Source of the DNA: Clostridia bacterium
GTDB taxonomy: Bacteria; Bacillota_A; Clostridia; Christensenellales; Aristaeellaceae
Reading direction: 5' to 3'
NCBI GenBank assembly: GCA_017399225.1
Contig: JAFQEB010000139.1
Coordinates: forward strand, 1 to 19,304
DNA length: 19,304 nucleotides
The notes beneath the pieces are model-generated. The model had not been told where the DNA came from, did no database searches, and worked only from the letters and a program-made list of their open reading frames with translations. A program made the position numbers and the translations under genes. This document shows positions 9,401-16,209 of this stretch, in pieces (position 1 is the stretch's first letter; each line of letters opens with the position of its first letter).

Positions 9401-9591
9401 TGCCGGGCTTTGGCGAAAAGCCGGCGCTGACGCTGCGCCGTGCCTTGTCGCTTCTGCGCAATGACAGGGGGACGCTCAAACGCGAGGCAAAGGAACGCCT
9501 TGCAGGGCATCCGGTTCTGCTTTCCCTCGGACGTACGGCCTGGCGAGGGCTGAAGGCTCTGCGCGCCCTTTTCGGAAGGGGGGCGAGCTGA
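6499..9591 (+). CDS. Fusion protein: GT2 glycosyltransferase, HAD-like domain and large C-terminal region
   Basis: The 1030-residue product joins several modules. Residues 1 to about 230 are a GT-A fold family 2 glycosyltransferase: SVVVPVYGTEKYLRKCLDSL, the nucleotide-sugar site DSDD (91-94) and TED (193-195), a likely catalytic-base region. Residues about 345-560 are a HAD-superfamily domain: FDVFDTL (nucleophile Asp352), LISD (Ser468), Lys502 and IGDHWENDF (Asp527, Asp532). Position +2 from the nucleophile is Phe354, not the Asp of typical phosphatases. The remaining 470 residues, with FLARDGW and FDMGYTGRLQAAL, resemble the C-terminal part of HAD-type proteins in polysaccharide loci (COG5610-like, from memory). 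The GTG at 6499 follows AGGAAAGGGGAG by 8 bases and is preferred. The stop overlaps the next start by one base (TGATG). It probably transfers and modifies sugars of an exported surface glycan; the sugar is unknown. Confidence 0.88.
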   Translation: MAVRLSVVVPVYGTEKYLRKCLDSLAVQTLREAEFILVNDCTPDHAARIMADYAAKDGRFRVVTHEQNRGLFASRVTGAEQAIGEYIAFLDSDDYVSVDFYRSAVECADHGDFDVVMGDTVWVQPDGQCLTRPLHEACIPADHMYGDEIRRAFYSQELSCYSWHTVWNKVYRRELFARCLPVFRRLTEHVIMTEDVAFSSVLLYEARSFARIHGNGVFYCMHAASATNAAHADQKRFFKNYGDIVTVFDFVEGFLREKQDEACLSHLANARRWYCRMWTEARQKCAPAGEAKERADALTARLAPGFDADAGRDNAEIWWFDQPTLPWNDGLEAIKRAIAGLDGFVPQTVSFDVFDTLIQRPFRQPTDLFSMLEERWRRENRRCLLSFADARAEAETSARVWARGRKEDIDLYDIYNALRVTCGASEDCADAMRFAECEAEIAFARPRHTGIALYRLAKAMGRRVVLISDMYLDSATISAMLNKCGVSDWDAFFLSNEQNALKWNGGLYQKAIAQLGAAPESILHIGDHWENDFIQPRKLGMHAMHHPRAMDVMTDRRRTLLGTLGLQSAASFSGERSMQAALSFRCMQGLTACRFFDNGFAATAEDSCFGHSPALLGYYAVGGHVLALAQWLVRSAKRDGVRRLVFLARDGWLVKQAVDLILKPEDGIVTDYQPASRRCLLPALTVNPSDFYALPINTPAYSVCKLLELLDFCTPDKPAEELRQMVEAAGFAWDTPFQGRYRYLEFIRWYLENLYDGIRHQKAYNILREYFEPILTEDAACFDMGYTGRLQAALNQLACRSVPVYFVHRDEKDCQRLEAAYEFEARCFYGMKPGMSGAFREFLLSSDEAPCIGFARTEKGIQPVYGRSEYNVAARFFIRTVQRSALRFVRDYTACFAGTLAEQLSGQVCSMPFESALRYLGEPDLKMLGAIRFEDTVFAGRDDLDLASLVRDQARAANAEGAELLRGLPGFGEKPALTLRRALSLLRNDRGTLKREAKERLAGHPVLLSLGRTAWRGLKALRALFGRGAS

Positions 9592-10628
9592 TGGCGATCG
9601 GCCTTTTCTGGAATGACAATGTGCATTTTGAGAAGCACGACTGGCCCATGAAGTTCTTCTGGGTTGGCAACAACACAGGCAACCTTGTGTTTATCCGTGC
9701 GCTGAAAAACATCCTCAACCCGCGCATATTTCCCCTTTGGGATGTGGATTCCGGCGCCTTTCGCGACGATCCCGAGGTAACGCACTACGTTACGACCGAG
9801 CTGATCTGGCTGACGGAGAATACGGTATATCCCCATGTCTGGAAAATGCTTGAAGGCATCGGGGACAAGCCGTTGGTGCCCATCAGCGTGGGCGTGCACA
9901 GCCGGACAGAGTCCACCAAGCTCAACCTCAATCCGGATACGGTGAAGCTTCTCAGAACGATCTCCGAGCGGGCCATCCTCGGCGTACGCGGGGAGTATTC
10001 TGCCAGCGTCCTGGAGAGGCTGGGCATTCTCAACCTGAGGATCATCGGCTGCCCCAGCATGTATTACGGCATGAACGACCATTTCCGCATCGACAAGAAG
10101 CCCTTTGAGGAGGGGATGAAGGCAGCGGTCAACTTCCGCACCTTTTACGGCAGCCTGCGTCCGGCGGAGTGCGAGTTCCTGACCTGGGCGGCGAACCGGC
10201 AGCTACCGTTCGTAGAACAGACGCAGCAGGAGCTGTCCCTTGCAAACTGCCAGAACAATCAGCCCCAGTATGAGTACTTTTCGGCCTGGCTGAAGGAAAA
10301 GAAGAAGGTGTTCTTTGAGGTTGAGCCCTGGGTGGAATGGCTCCGACAGATCGACTTTTCCATGGGCAGCCGTTTCCATGGCAATGTCCTGGCCATCATG
10401 AACGGCATTCCTGCACTGACGATGGCGATCGACGGCCGTATGCAGGAAATGACCCGCTTCTTCCGTATGCCCACGATGGACGCGGCGGAATTCAGCATGG
10501 AGCTTCCGCTTTCCCATTACTACGATCTGGCTGACTTCACGGAGTTCAACCGGGTTTACCCCCAGCGGCTGGCGAATTTCCGGGATTTCCTGCGCCGCAA
10601 TGGTCTGTTGGAGGCGATCGAAACATGA
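9591..10628 (+). CDS. Polysaccharide pyruvyl transferase family protein
   Basis: The 345-residue product matches the family of cytosolic enzymes that place pyruvate ketals (or act similarly) on surface polysaccharides. Family signs are GVRGEYSASVLERLGI followed by IGCPSMYYG in the middle, and SMGSRFHGNVLAIMNGIPAL with ALTMAIDGRMQEM in the C-terminal half, where the conserved SRFHG motif binds the donor. The N-terminal MKFFWVGNNTGNLVFIRAL resembles the usual glycine/asparagine-rich start. No signal peptide or membrane segment is seen. It is translationally coupled on both sides: one base of overlap with the fusion gene before it and four bases (ATGA) with the permease after it. It most likely modifies the glycan that the adjacent ABC transporter exports. 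Some family members may not transfer pyruvate, so the exact group is open. Confidence 0.85.
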   Translation: MAIGLFWNDNVHFEKHDWPMKFFWVGNNTGNLVFIRALKNILNPRIFPLWDVDSGAFRDDPEVTHYVTTELIWLTENTVYPHVWKMLEGIGDKPLVPISVGVHSRTESTKLNLNPDTVKLLRTISERAILGVRGEYSASVLERLGILNLRIIGCPSMYYGMNDHFRIDKKPFEEGMKAAVNFRTFYGSLRPAECEFLTWAANRQLPFVEQTQQELSLANCQNNQPQYEYFSAWLKEKKKVFFEVEPWVEWLRQIDFSMGSRFHGNVLAIMNGIPALTMAIDGRMQEMTRFFRMPTMDAAEFSMELPLSHYYDLADFTEFNRVYPQRLANFRDFLRRNGLLEAIET

Positions 10629-11425
10629 AAGCAGCCATCACGGTGATCCGGGAGATCGTCATCCACCTGCCGCGCACGATTCGCCTGGCGCTCTATGAGA
10701 ACCGTTCCCGCCGCAGCCAGCTGCTGCTGGGCCGCATCTGGGACTTTCTCAACCCGCTGTTCCAGATCCTCATCTACTGGTTCGTGTTCTCCGTGGGCTT
10801 GAAAACGGAGACACGCAACGGCTTTCCCTACGCTATCTGGCTCATGTGCGGCATGATGCCCTGGTTGGCAATGAACTCATCCGCCGTCAACGCGGCAAAT
10901 GCCATCCAGTACAATGCTTCCGTCCTCAAAAACGTCAGCATTCCGGTGACTATCATGCCGATGAAGGCCATTGTGAAGGCCTACTACGAGCATCTGTGGA
11001 CGATGGGGATCCTGATCGTGACGCTGCTGTTTTCGCGCATCTGGCCGACCTGGCACTGGCTGGAGCTGGCTTACTACCTGCTGGCCTCCTGGGCCTTCCT
11101 GACCGGCTTTTCGCTGATCACCAGCAGCCTTAGCGCGGTGTACCGGGATTTCTTCGAGTTCCTCAATCCCATCATGCGGCTGCTGTTCTACATTTCCAGC
11201 GTCGTGTGGCCCCTGGAAAGCCTGCCGGAGGATCTGCAGAGCATCATGCGGCTGAATCCCTTTGCCTACATCGTCGAGGGATACCGCAAATGCCTCCTGT
11301 ACGGGGAGGGCGTCCATACGGCCTGGCAGCAGGGCGTGTATTTCTGGCTGCTTACGCTGCTGATGATCCTGTTGGGCAGTATGCTGCACATGCGCCTGCG
11401 CAAGCGTTTCATCGACCAGCTGTGA
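10625..11425 (+). CDS. ABC-2 type polysaccharide exporter permease (Wzm/TagG-like)
   Basis: The 266-residue product is a six-helix ABC-2 permease. After an amphipathic N-terminus (LPRTIRLALYENRSRRSQLLLG), hydrophobic stretches lie near residues 38-58, 70-90, 115-138, 143-168, 180-198 and 234-254. The segment RIWDFLNPLFQILIYWFVFS and the late NPFAYIVEGYRKCLL are typical of the family that exports O-antigen, teichoic acid or capsule glycans. It overlaps the preceding gene by four bases (ATGA) and is followed at once by its ATPase. It would form the membrane dimer through which the lipid-linked glycan passes. Whether the cargo is teichoic-acid-like or another polysaccharide cannot be read from the sequence. 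Confidence 0.93.
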   Translation: MKAAITVIREIVIHLPRTIRLALYENRSRRSQLLLGRIWDFLNPLFQILIYWFVFSVGLKTETRNGFPYAIWLMCGMMPWLAMNSSAVNAANAIQYNASVLKNVSIPVTIMPMKAIVKAYYEHLWTMGILIVTLLFSRIWPTWHWLELAYYLLASWAFLTGFSLITSSLSAVYRDFFEFLNPIMRLLFYISSVVWPLESLPEDLQSIMRLNPFAYIVEGYRKCLLYGEGVHTAWQQGVYFWLLTLLMILLGSMLHMRLRKRFIDQL

Positions 11426-11454
11426 TGAACATGGCAGGAAAGGAGGGGATGCCC

Positions 11455-12312
11455 ATGGCGCAGGATGTGATCGTCAGCTGCCGGGAGCTGACGAAGACCT
11501 ATGATCTTTACACCGGCGAGGGAGACCGCATCAGGGCGCTGCTGGGGCTTCCGGCAAAGGGCGTCCGCTTCAATGCCCTTGAGGGCGTCACGCAGGACTT
11601 CCTGCGAGGGGAGATCGTCGGCCTGGCAGGACTGAACGGCTCAGGCAAGTCGACGCTGGCGCGGATCATCGCCGGCATCACCCACCCGACCTCCGGCGAC
11701 TGCACGGTGCGGGGCAGCGTCAACATGCTCGCTGCCAACGTGGGCATGAATGATCAGCTCACCGGGCGGGAGAACATCTACTACAAATGTATGCTGATGG
11801 GACTAACCAAGCGGCAGATCGCCCGGGTGGAGAATTCCATCATCGATTTTGCCGAGGTCGGTGTGTACATCGATCAGCCCCTGAGAACCTATTCCAGCGG
11901 TATGCGGTCAAGGCTTGGATTTGCGATCTCGGTGCATGTTGACCCGGAGATCCTCATTGTGGATGAGGCGCTTTCGGTAGGAGATGCAGCTTTTTCCGAA
12001 AAATGTTTGGATCGTATGCAGGAATTTCGGGATTCAGGGAAAACTATATTCTTTGTGACCCATGCGCCCTGGCAGATGCTGCATTTCTGCGATCGGGTGA
12101 TGTGGCTGCATAAAGGCTGCGTGATCGGCTTTGATCACGCAGACGTCATGGTTCCGTCCTATGTGGAGTTCACAAGGGACTGGACGAAAATGGATCAGGC
12201 CGCGCGTGATGCGATGGAGCCGACCTACGCGGAATACCGTGAAAGGTTCCAGCGCCAACAGCGGGAGGCCTGGGCACAAAAGGCTGCGGAGAGAGCCGCT
12301 GCCAGACCGTAA
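11455..12312 (+). CDS. ABC transporter ATPase for polysaccharide export (Wzt/TagH-like)
   Basis: The 285-residue product is the nucleotide-binding partner of the permease immediately upstream. It shows Walker A GLNGSGKST (59-67), signature YSSGM (146-150), Walker B ILIVDE (166-171) and the switch His203. The stretch VNMLAANVGMNDQLTGREN after the Walker A region is typical of polysaccharide-export ATPases. There is only a short charged helical tail (about 245-285) rich in Arg, Ala and Gln, so no C-terminal carbohydrate-binding domain of the Wzt-O9a kind. Several in-frame ATG codons exist (11425, 11431, 11449, 11455); 11455 has 8-base spacing from AGGAGG and is preferred, leaving 29 bases after the permease stop. 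It is the last gene of the cassette, with no obvious terminator after it. Confidence 0.93.
   Translation: MAQDVIVSCRELTKTYDLYTGEGDRIRALLGLPAKGVRFNALEGVTQDFLRGEIVGLAGLNGSGKSTLARIIAGITHPTSGDCTVRGSVNMLAANVGMNDQLTGRENIYYKCMLMGLTKRQIARVENSIIDFAEVGVYIDQPLRTYSSGMRSRLGFAISVHVDPEILIVDEALSVGDAAFSEKCLDRMQEFRDSGKTIFFVTHAPWQMLHFCDRVMWLHKGCVIGFDHADVMVPSYVEFTRDWTKMDQAARDAMEPTYAEYRERFQRQQREAWAQKAAERAAARP
12117..12142 (+). repeat. Perfect 10-bp inverted repeat inside the ATPase gene
   Basis: CTGCGTGATC, a six-base loop, then GATCACGCAG form a perfect hairpin in the coding sequence at about residues 222-230. No T-run follows, so it is not a terminator. It may be a chance structure, an mRNA stability element or a protein-binding palindrome. 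Confidence 0.6.
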
Positions 12313-12430
12313 CGGTTTTTGCCGATGAATTGCGAAAAGAATTTCCAATACAGGGAACAGATTGGCAATTTGATTCGTTATATTCGTCGGAGAAGCAATA
12401 TACTTTCCCGAAGAAGGAGTGACACTGACC

Positions 12431-15193
12431 ATGAAGCGACTGGTATCCCTACTGCTGGTACTTTGTATGCTGGTGCCCTGCCTGGCTCATGCCGAGCAGT
12501 TTGGCGACAGCGTGTTTGGCACCGGTGAGGATGTCTTCGCCGCTCAGCCTGAAGAGATCGTTCAGGCTCCCACGGAAGAGGACATCGTGCTCCCTGAAGC
12601 TGATGATCTGCTGATCCTGCCCACCGAGGGCGTGGACGGCCCCGACCCCTACCGCGAGCTGGTTCTGCTCCAGCCCACTGACCTCTTTGGCACTGCCATC
12701 GACGTCAGCACCATCCGTCTGGCCTGGGGTCCCGTGGCCTTTGCGACCCAGTATGACGTGTACCGCAAGCTGATCGGCGAGAGCGAGTACACCAAGATCG
12801 CATCCACCCCCTCCGAGCAGCTGTATTACGAGGATACTTCCGTTGCCCCCGGCACGGTGGTGTATTACCGTGTGCAGGCCCTGAACGTCTCTTACGACGA
12901 GGGGACTCCTGTGATCACCTACAGCCCCCAGTCCAACACGCTGCCCTTCATCACCCTGGAGGCGCCCAAGATGTACGATCCCCGCGGCCTGGATGCAGAC
13001 TCCCTGCGCCTGACCTGGGATACTGTTTCCGGCGCCAACACCTATGAGGTGGAGATGGCGACCAGCCCCAACGGCCCCTTCACCACTGCGCGCAAGGAGC
13101 TGACCGGCGGCTACTGCAACATCGACGGCCTGGCTGCGGAGAAGGGCTACTACTTCCGCATCCGTGCGCTGCGCGTGTTCTCCAGCGGCGAGAAGTTCTA
13201 CTCTGAGTACTCCGACCCGATCACCTGCGGCACCCCCATGGATAAGCCTGCGCTGTCCGTCAATGCGGATGGCAGCAACGCCGTGCTAACCTGGTCTCCC
13301 TCTTCCGGTGCGACCGGCTACGTCATCTACCGCAAGGTCGGCACTGACGGCAGCTATGCCAAGCTGAACGTTGTGGGTGACGTCACCGTGTATGTGGACG
13401 CCAACCTGACTCCCGGCGAGGTGTACTACTACTTCGTGTACGCTCTGCGTCCCGTGGGCGACTACAACTGCTTCTCTCTGTCCAGCGATACCCGCTACTT
13501 TACCGTGGTCGAGGGTGCTGTGCTCTGTGCGGTTCAGAATACCGGCGATCAGGAGCAGACCATCGACTGGACCGGCCCCAACGGTTCCTCCGTCTGCAAG
13601 GGCGCGAGCAAGTACCTCGTGTACTCCTCTACTACCATTGACGGCCTGTACACCATGATCGGCGAGACCACGGACACCAAGTTCGTTGCGACCGGTCTGG
13701 AAGAAGGCTCCACCTACTACTACAAGGTTCGTGCGGTTCGCGAGTTCTCCAACGGCGATATCAGCTACGGCCCCTGGTCCAACGTCATGTCCATGCCTGA
13801 GGCCGGTGCGCTGCAGCTGGGCAGCTGGGGCGCCACGAACGTGACCCTCGGCCAGGATATTTCCGGCGGCTATGTGGGCGATGTGTTCAACTGGTCTACC
13901 GTCGTTTCCGGCGGCAGCGGCGCCTACACCTTCAAGTACACCCTGGTCAGCCTGAGCGGCGGCGGTTCTCTGACGCTGCAGAACTTCTCTGACGCCTACC
14001 AGACCATTCCCGAGGGCCAGACCTCTCTGACTGCCAATTTCGCCGTCACCCTGACGGACGAAATGTGCGACCTGATCACCAATCAGAAGTACGCCATGCA
14101 GATCGAGGTCCGCGATTCTCTGGGCGCTGTCGCTGTGCAGATCGCCTGTGAGGATACCTGGAATGAGATGAACTTCTGCGCGCCCAAGCCCACCACCCAG
14201 ATGGTCAACGTGACCCTGCGTGCGGGCGAGGAGCTGGAACTGGCCCACGGCGTCTGCCCCGAGGCTGGCGACGTCATCCTGATGGACGTTTCCAACCCCA
14301 CCGGTGCGGTGAGCGTCTCCGGCAACACCGTCAAGGCTCTGAGCAATGGCTACGCCACCATCCTGGTGACGCCCCAGCGCTACAAGAATGACATCCTGAT
14401 CGCATACAACATCACCGTCGGCTATGCGACCCTGGCTGTCAACGGCATCACCCCCAGCGCCACCACCATGAACAACTATGATACCCTGTCCTGGGATATC
14501 AACTACACCGGCGGCCGCCCCAACTACAACATCGACATCAAGGTGTACCGCGGCAACGTCCTGGTGGCCAGCAGCAGCAAGACTGCCTCCACCACGGGTC
14601 TGCTGAGCGTCAATTACCAGCCCACCGTGGCCGGCGATTACATGCTGGAGGTCACCATCAACTCTGCTGACAGCCAGACCGCCACCCGCCGTTCTGCGGT
14701 GACGAAGGTTGTCAAATACACCCCCGTGACCATCCTGCCCAGCACCACCACCGCCCAGACCAACACCAATGTTACCTGGGTGACGGCCTACAGCGGCCCC
14801 AACAACGTGATCCGCCGTGACTACACCCTGTTCCGTGACGGCGTCGTGGTCGCTACCTCCGTGGGCACCAACGAGTTCTCCTTCTCCTACACGCCCACCG
14901 TGGCCGGCAGCTACATCCTGCAGGTCGTGGTCTATGAGTCCAACGGCAACCGCATCGAAGTGACCTCCTCCACCGTGACGGTCACTGCCGGTCAGCCCGT
15001 CGGTTCTCAGCTGGGCCGCGTGAACGGCACCCGCGTTGCCCTGCGTACCGGCCCCGGTACCGGCAATGCTGTCATCTTCCGTATTGACAAGGGTCAGACC
15101 GTCTACGTCCTCGGTCAGCAGAATGGCTGGTACTTCGTCGAGTACAACGGCACCCGCGGCTACATGATGGGTCGCTACATTACCCTCAAGTAA
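12431..15193 (+). CDS. Secreted Fn3/Ig-like repeat protein with C-terminal SH3b domain
   Basis: The 920-residue product has a signal peptide (MKRLVSLLLVLCMLVPCLAHA-EQ), a short acidic segment, four Fn3-like modules (about 75-175, 178-270, 271-360, 363-455), a beta-rich region (460-580), an Ig-like module (585-665), two homologous Ig/PKD-like repeats (about 668-760 and 765-852, each with YxPTVAG(D/S)Y), and a bacterial SH3 domain (862-920: VALRTGPGTGNAVIFRI to YMMGRYI). SH3b domains commonly bind cell wall. It has no LPXTG or SLH motif. The Fn3 array is co-linear with that of the caspase-like protein at 3302-6268. A GTG at 12419 lies within the ribosome site, so the ATG at 12431, 11 bases after AAGGAG, is the start. 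Codons are strongly skewed to C-ending forms like groEL and thrS, suggesting high expression. Its function is probably structural or adhesive. Confidence 0.88.
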   Translation: MKRLVSLLLVLCMLVPCLAHAEQFGDSVFGTGEDVFAAQPEEIVQAPTEEDIVLPEADDLLILPTEGVDGPDPYRELVLLQPTDLFGTAIDVSTIRLAWGPVAFATQYDVYRKLIGESEYTKIASTPSEQLYYEDTSVAPGTVVYYRVQALNVSYDEGTPVITYSPQSNTLPFITLEAPKMYDPRGLDADSLRLTWDTVSGANTYEVEMATSPNGPFTTARKELTGGYCNIDGLAAEKGYYFRIRALRVFSSGEKFYSEYSDPITCGTPMDKPALSVNADGSNAVLTWSPSSGATGYVIYRKVGTDGSYAKLNVVGDVTVYVDANLTPGEVYYYFVYALRPVGDYNCFSLSSDTRYFTVVEGAVLCAVQNTGDQEQTIDWTGPNGSSVCKGASKYLVYSSTTIDGLYTMIGETTDTKFVATGLEEGSTYYYKVRAVREFSNGDISYGPWSNVMSMPEAGALQLGSWGATNVTLGQDISGGYVGDVFNWSTVVSGGSGAYTFKYTLVSLSGGGSLTLQNFSDAYQTIPEGQTSLTANFAVTLTDEMCDLITNQKYAMQIEVRDSLGAVAVQIACEDTWNEMNFCAPKPTTQMVNVTLRAGEELELAHGVCPEAGDVILMDVSNPTGAVSVSGNTVKALSNGYATILVTPQRYKNDILIAYNITVGYATLAVNGITPSATTMNNYDTLSWDINYTGGRPNYNIDIKVYRGNVLVASSSKTASTTGLLSVNYQPTVAGDYMLEVTINSADSQTATRRSAVTKVVKYTPVTILPSTTTAQTNTNVTWVTAYSGPNNVIRRDYTLFRDGVVVATSVGTNEFSFSYTPTVAGSYILQVVVYESNGNRIEVTSSTVTVTAGQPVGSQLGRVNGTRVALRTGPGTGNAVIFRIDKGQTVYVLGQQNGWYFVEYNGTRGYMMGRYITLK

Positions 15194-15199
15194 AACTCA

Positions 15200-15228
15200 G
15201 GGGAGACTGCTCCGGTGGTCTCCCTTTT
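15200..15228 (+). terminator. Intrinsic terminator after the Fn3/SH3b gene
   Basis: A 7-bp stem GGGAGAC / GTCTCCC (15201-15207 with 15218-15224), a 10-base loop and a following TTTT lie 7 bases after the stop codon. Confidence 0.82.
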
Positions 15229-15235
15229 CAAATGC

Positions 15236-15267
15236 AAAAAAGGAGCCATACGTGCTGTATGGCTCCT
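15236..15267 (-). terminator. Intrinsic terminator of the udk-DUF362 unit
   Basis: On the minus strand a perfect 11-bp stem (AGGAGCCATAC / GTATGGCTCCT, 5-base loop) ends in a run of at least six T (15236-15241). It lies 18 bases past the DUF362 stop codon and back to back with the plus-strand terminator. Confidence 0.93.
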
Positions 15268-15285
15268 GCTGCTTTTGCAGGCAGA

Positions 15286-16155
15286 TCAGTCGATGCGGAT
15301 CAGTTCATATTCGCGGCTGCCAAAGTCAAGGGCAGCTGCCGCCTCCAGCGTGTGTACGCCGTTGCGGCTCTCGATCCTTTCCAGCATGTGCGTTTGCCCG
15401 GGATCGTCGGTGGCTGCGTATACAAGATCCAGGCAGGCCTGGTCGATGGCGAGGGGATCAAGCGAGGCCAGCATCCCGATATCGGCCATGCAGGGATCCT
15501 CTGCCACGGCGCAGCAGTCGCAGTCCACGGAGAGGTTCTTCATGACGTTGATATAGGCGGCTTTGCCGGCATAACGCTTCGCTACGGAGGAAGCGGCGTC
15601 CGCCATGGCCTCCAGGAAGCCGTCGTGATCGCCGCCGAAGGAGAGCCTGGCGTCGCCTGCACCATGGATGTGCTTCTTGCCGTAGGAGGAAGCAATGCCG
15701 ATGGAGAGCTGCTTGATGGCGCCGCCGAAGCCGCCCATGGGATGCCCCTTGAAGTGGCTGAGCACCAGCAGAGAATCATAGTTCGTCAGATTCCTGCCGA
15801 CGAAGTTCTTCTGAATCACCTTGCCGCCGGGGATCAGCAGCTGCAGGTCGGGCCCTTCACCATCCATGATGTCCACGGGGAAGCTGTCGCTCCAGCCGTG
15901 TTCCTTCATGGTCTCCAGGTGACGGCTTGTCACGTCTCGGCTGCCGGCATAGGCGGTGTTGCATTCAACAACTGTGCCGTTGACGCTTTCGATCATCGGC
16001 CGCCAGAAGTCCGGGCCGAGGAAATTCTGGTTGCCCTTTTCGCCCGAATGCAGCTTGACTGCGACCTTGCCGGGCAGCTCGATCTCCAGCATCCTGTATA
16101 GCTCCAGCACCTTTTCCGGCGTGATCGCTTTGGTGAAGTACACTTTGGACGGCAT
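15286..16155 (-). CDS. DUF362 domain protein without ferredoxin insert
   Basis: The 289-residue product belongs to the DUF362 family (COG2768-like), whose biochemical role is not established. It shows MPSKVYFTKAITPEKV at the start, VAVKLHSGEKGN (31-42), LSHFKGHPMGGFGGAIKQL (132-150), and the cysteine cluster DCDCC...PC (Cys212, 214, 215, 222) followed by DIGMLASLDPLAIDQAC. Many relatives carry an inserted 2x[4Fe-4S] ferredoxin segment after the GGxGGAIK region; here that insert is missing, replaced by the short HIHGAGDARLSFGGDHDGF. The ATG at 16155 is 9 bases from AGGAGG and is preferred over 16179 and 16161, which lie over or too close to the ribosome site. It follows udk by 54 bases on the same strand and probably shares its transcript. 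It may bind one metal cluster through the CxCC...C group (inference). Confidence 0.85.
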   Translation of the reverse strand: MPSKVYFTKAITPEKVLELYRMLEIELPGKVAVKLHSGEKGNQNFLGPDFWRPMIESVNGTVVECNTAYAGSRDVTSRHLETMKEHGWSDSFPVDIMDGEGPDLQLLIPGGKVIQKNFVGRNLTNYDSLLVLSHFKGHPMGGFGGAIKQLSIGIASSYGKKHIHGAGDARLSFGGDHDGFLEAMADAASSVAKRYAGKAAYINVMKNLSVDCDCCAVAEDPCMADIGMLASLDPLAIDQACLDLVYAATDDPGQTHMLERIESRNGVHTLEAAAALDFGSREYELIRID

Positions 16156-16209
16156 TTGCATATCCCTCCTGATATTCATGGAATCAAGTATATCCTGCGA
16201 ACGACAGGG

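Noticed and set aside
12313..12430. A promoter before the Fn3/SH3b gene using TATATT (12379) or TATACT (12399).
   Set aside because: No acceptable -35 box lies at 16-18 bases from either candidate, so the promoter could not be called; read-through from the cassette is possible.
13286..14248. A 320-codon open frame antisense to the Fn3/SH3b gene.
   Set aside because: It is a mirror of the strong C-ending codon bias of the sense gene, with no ribosome site or domain.
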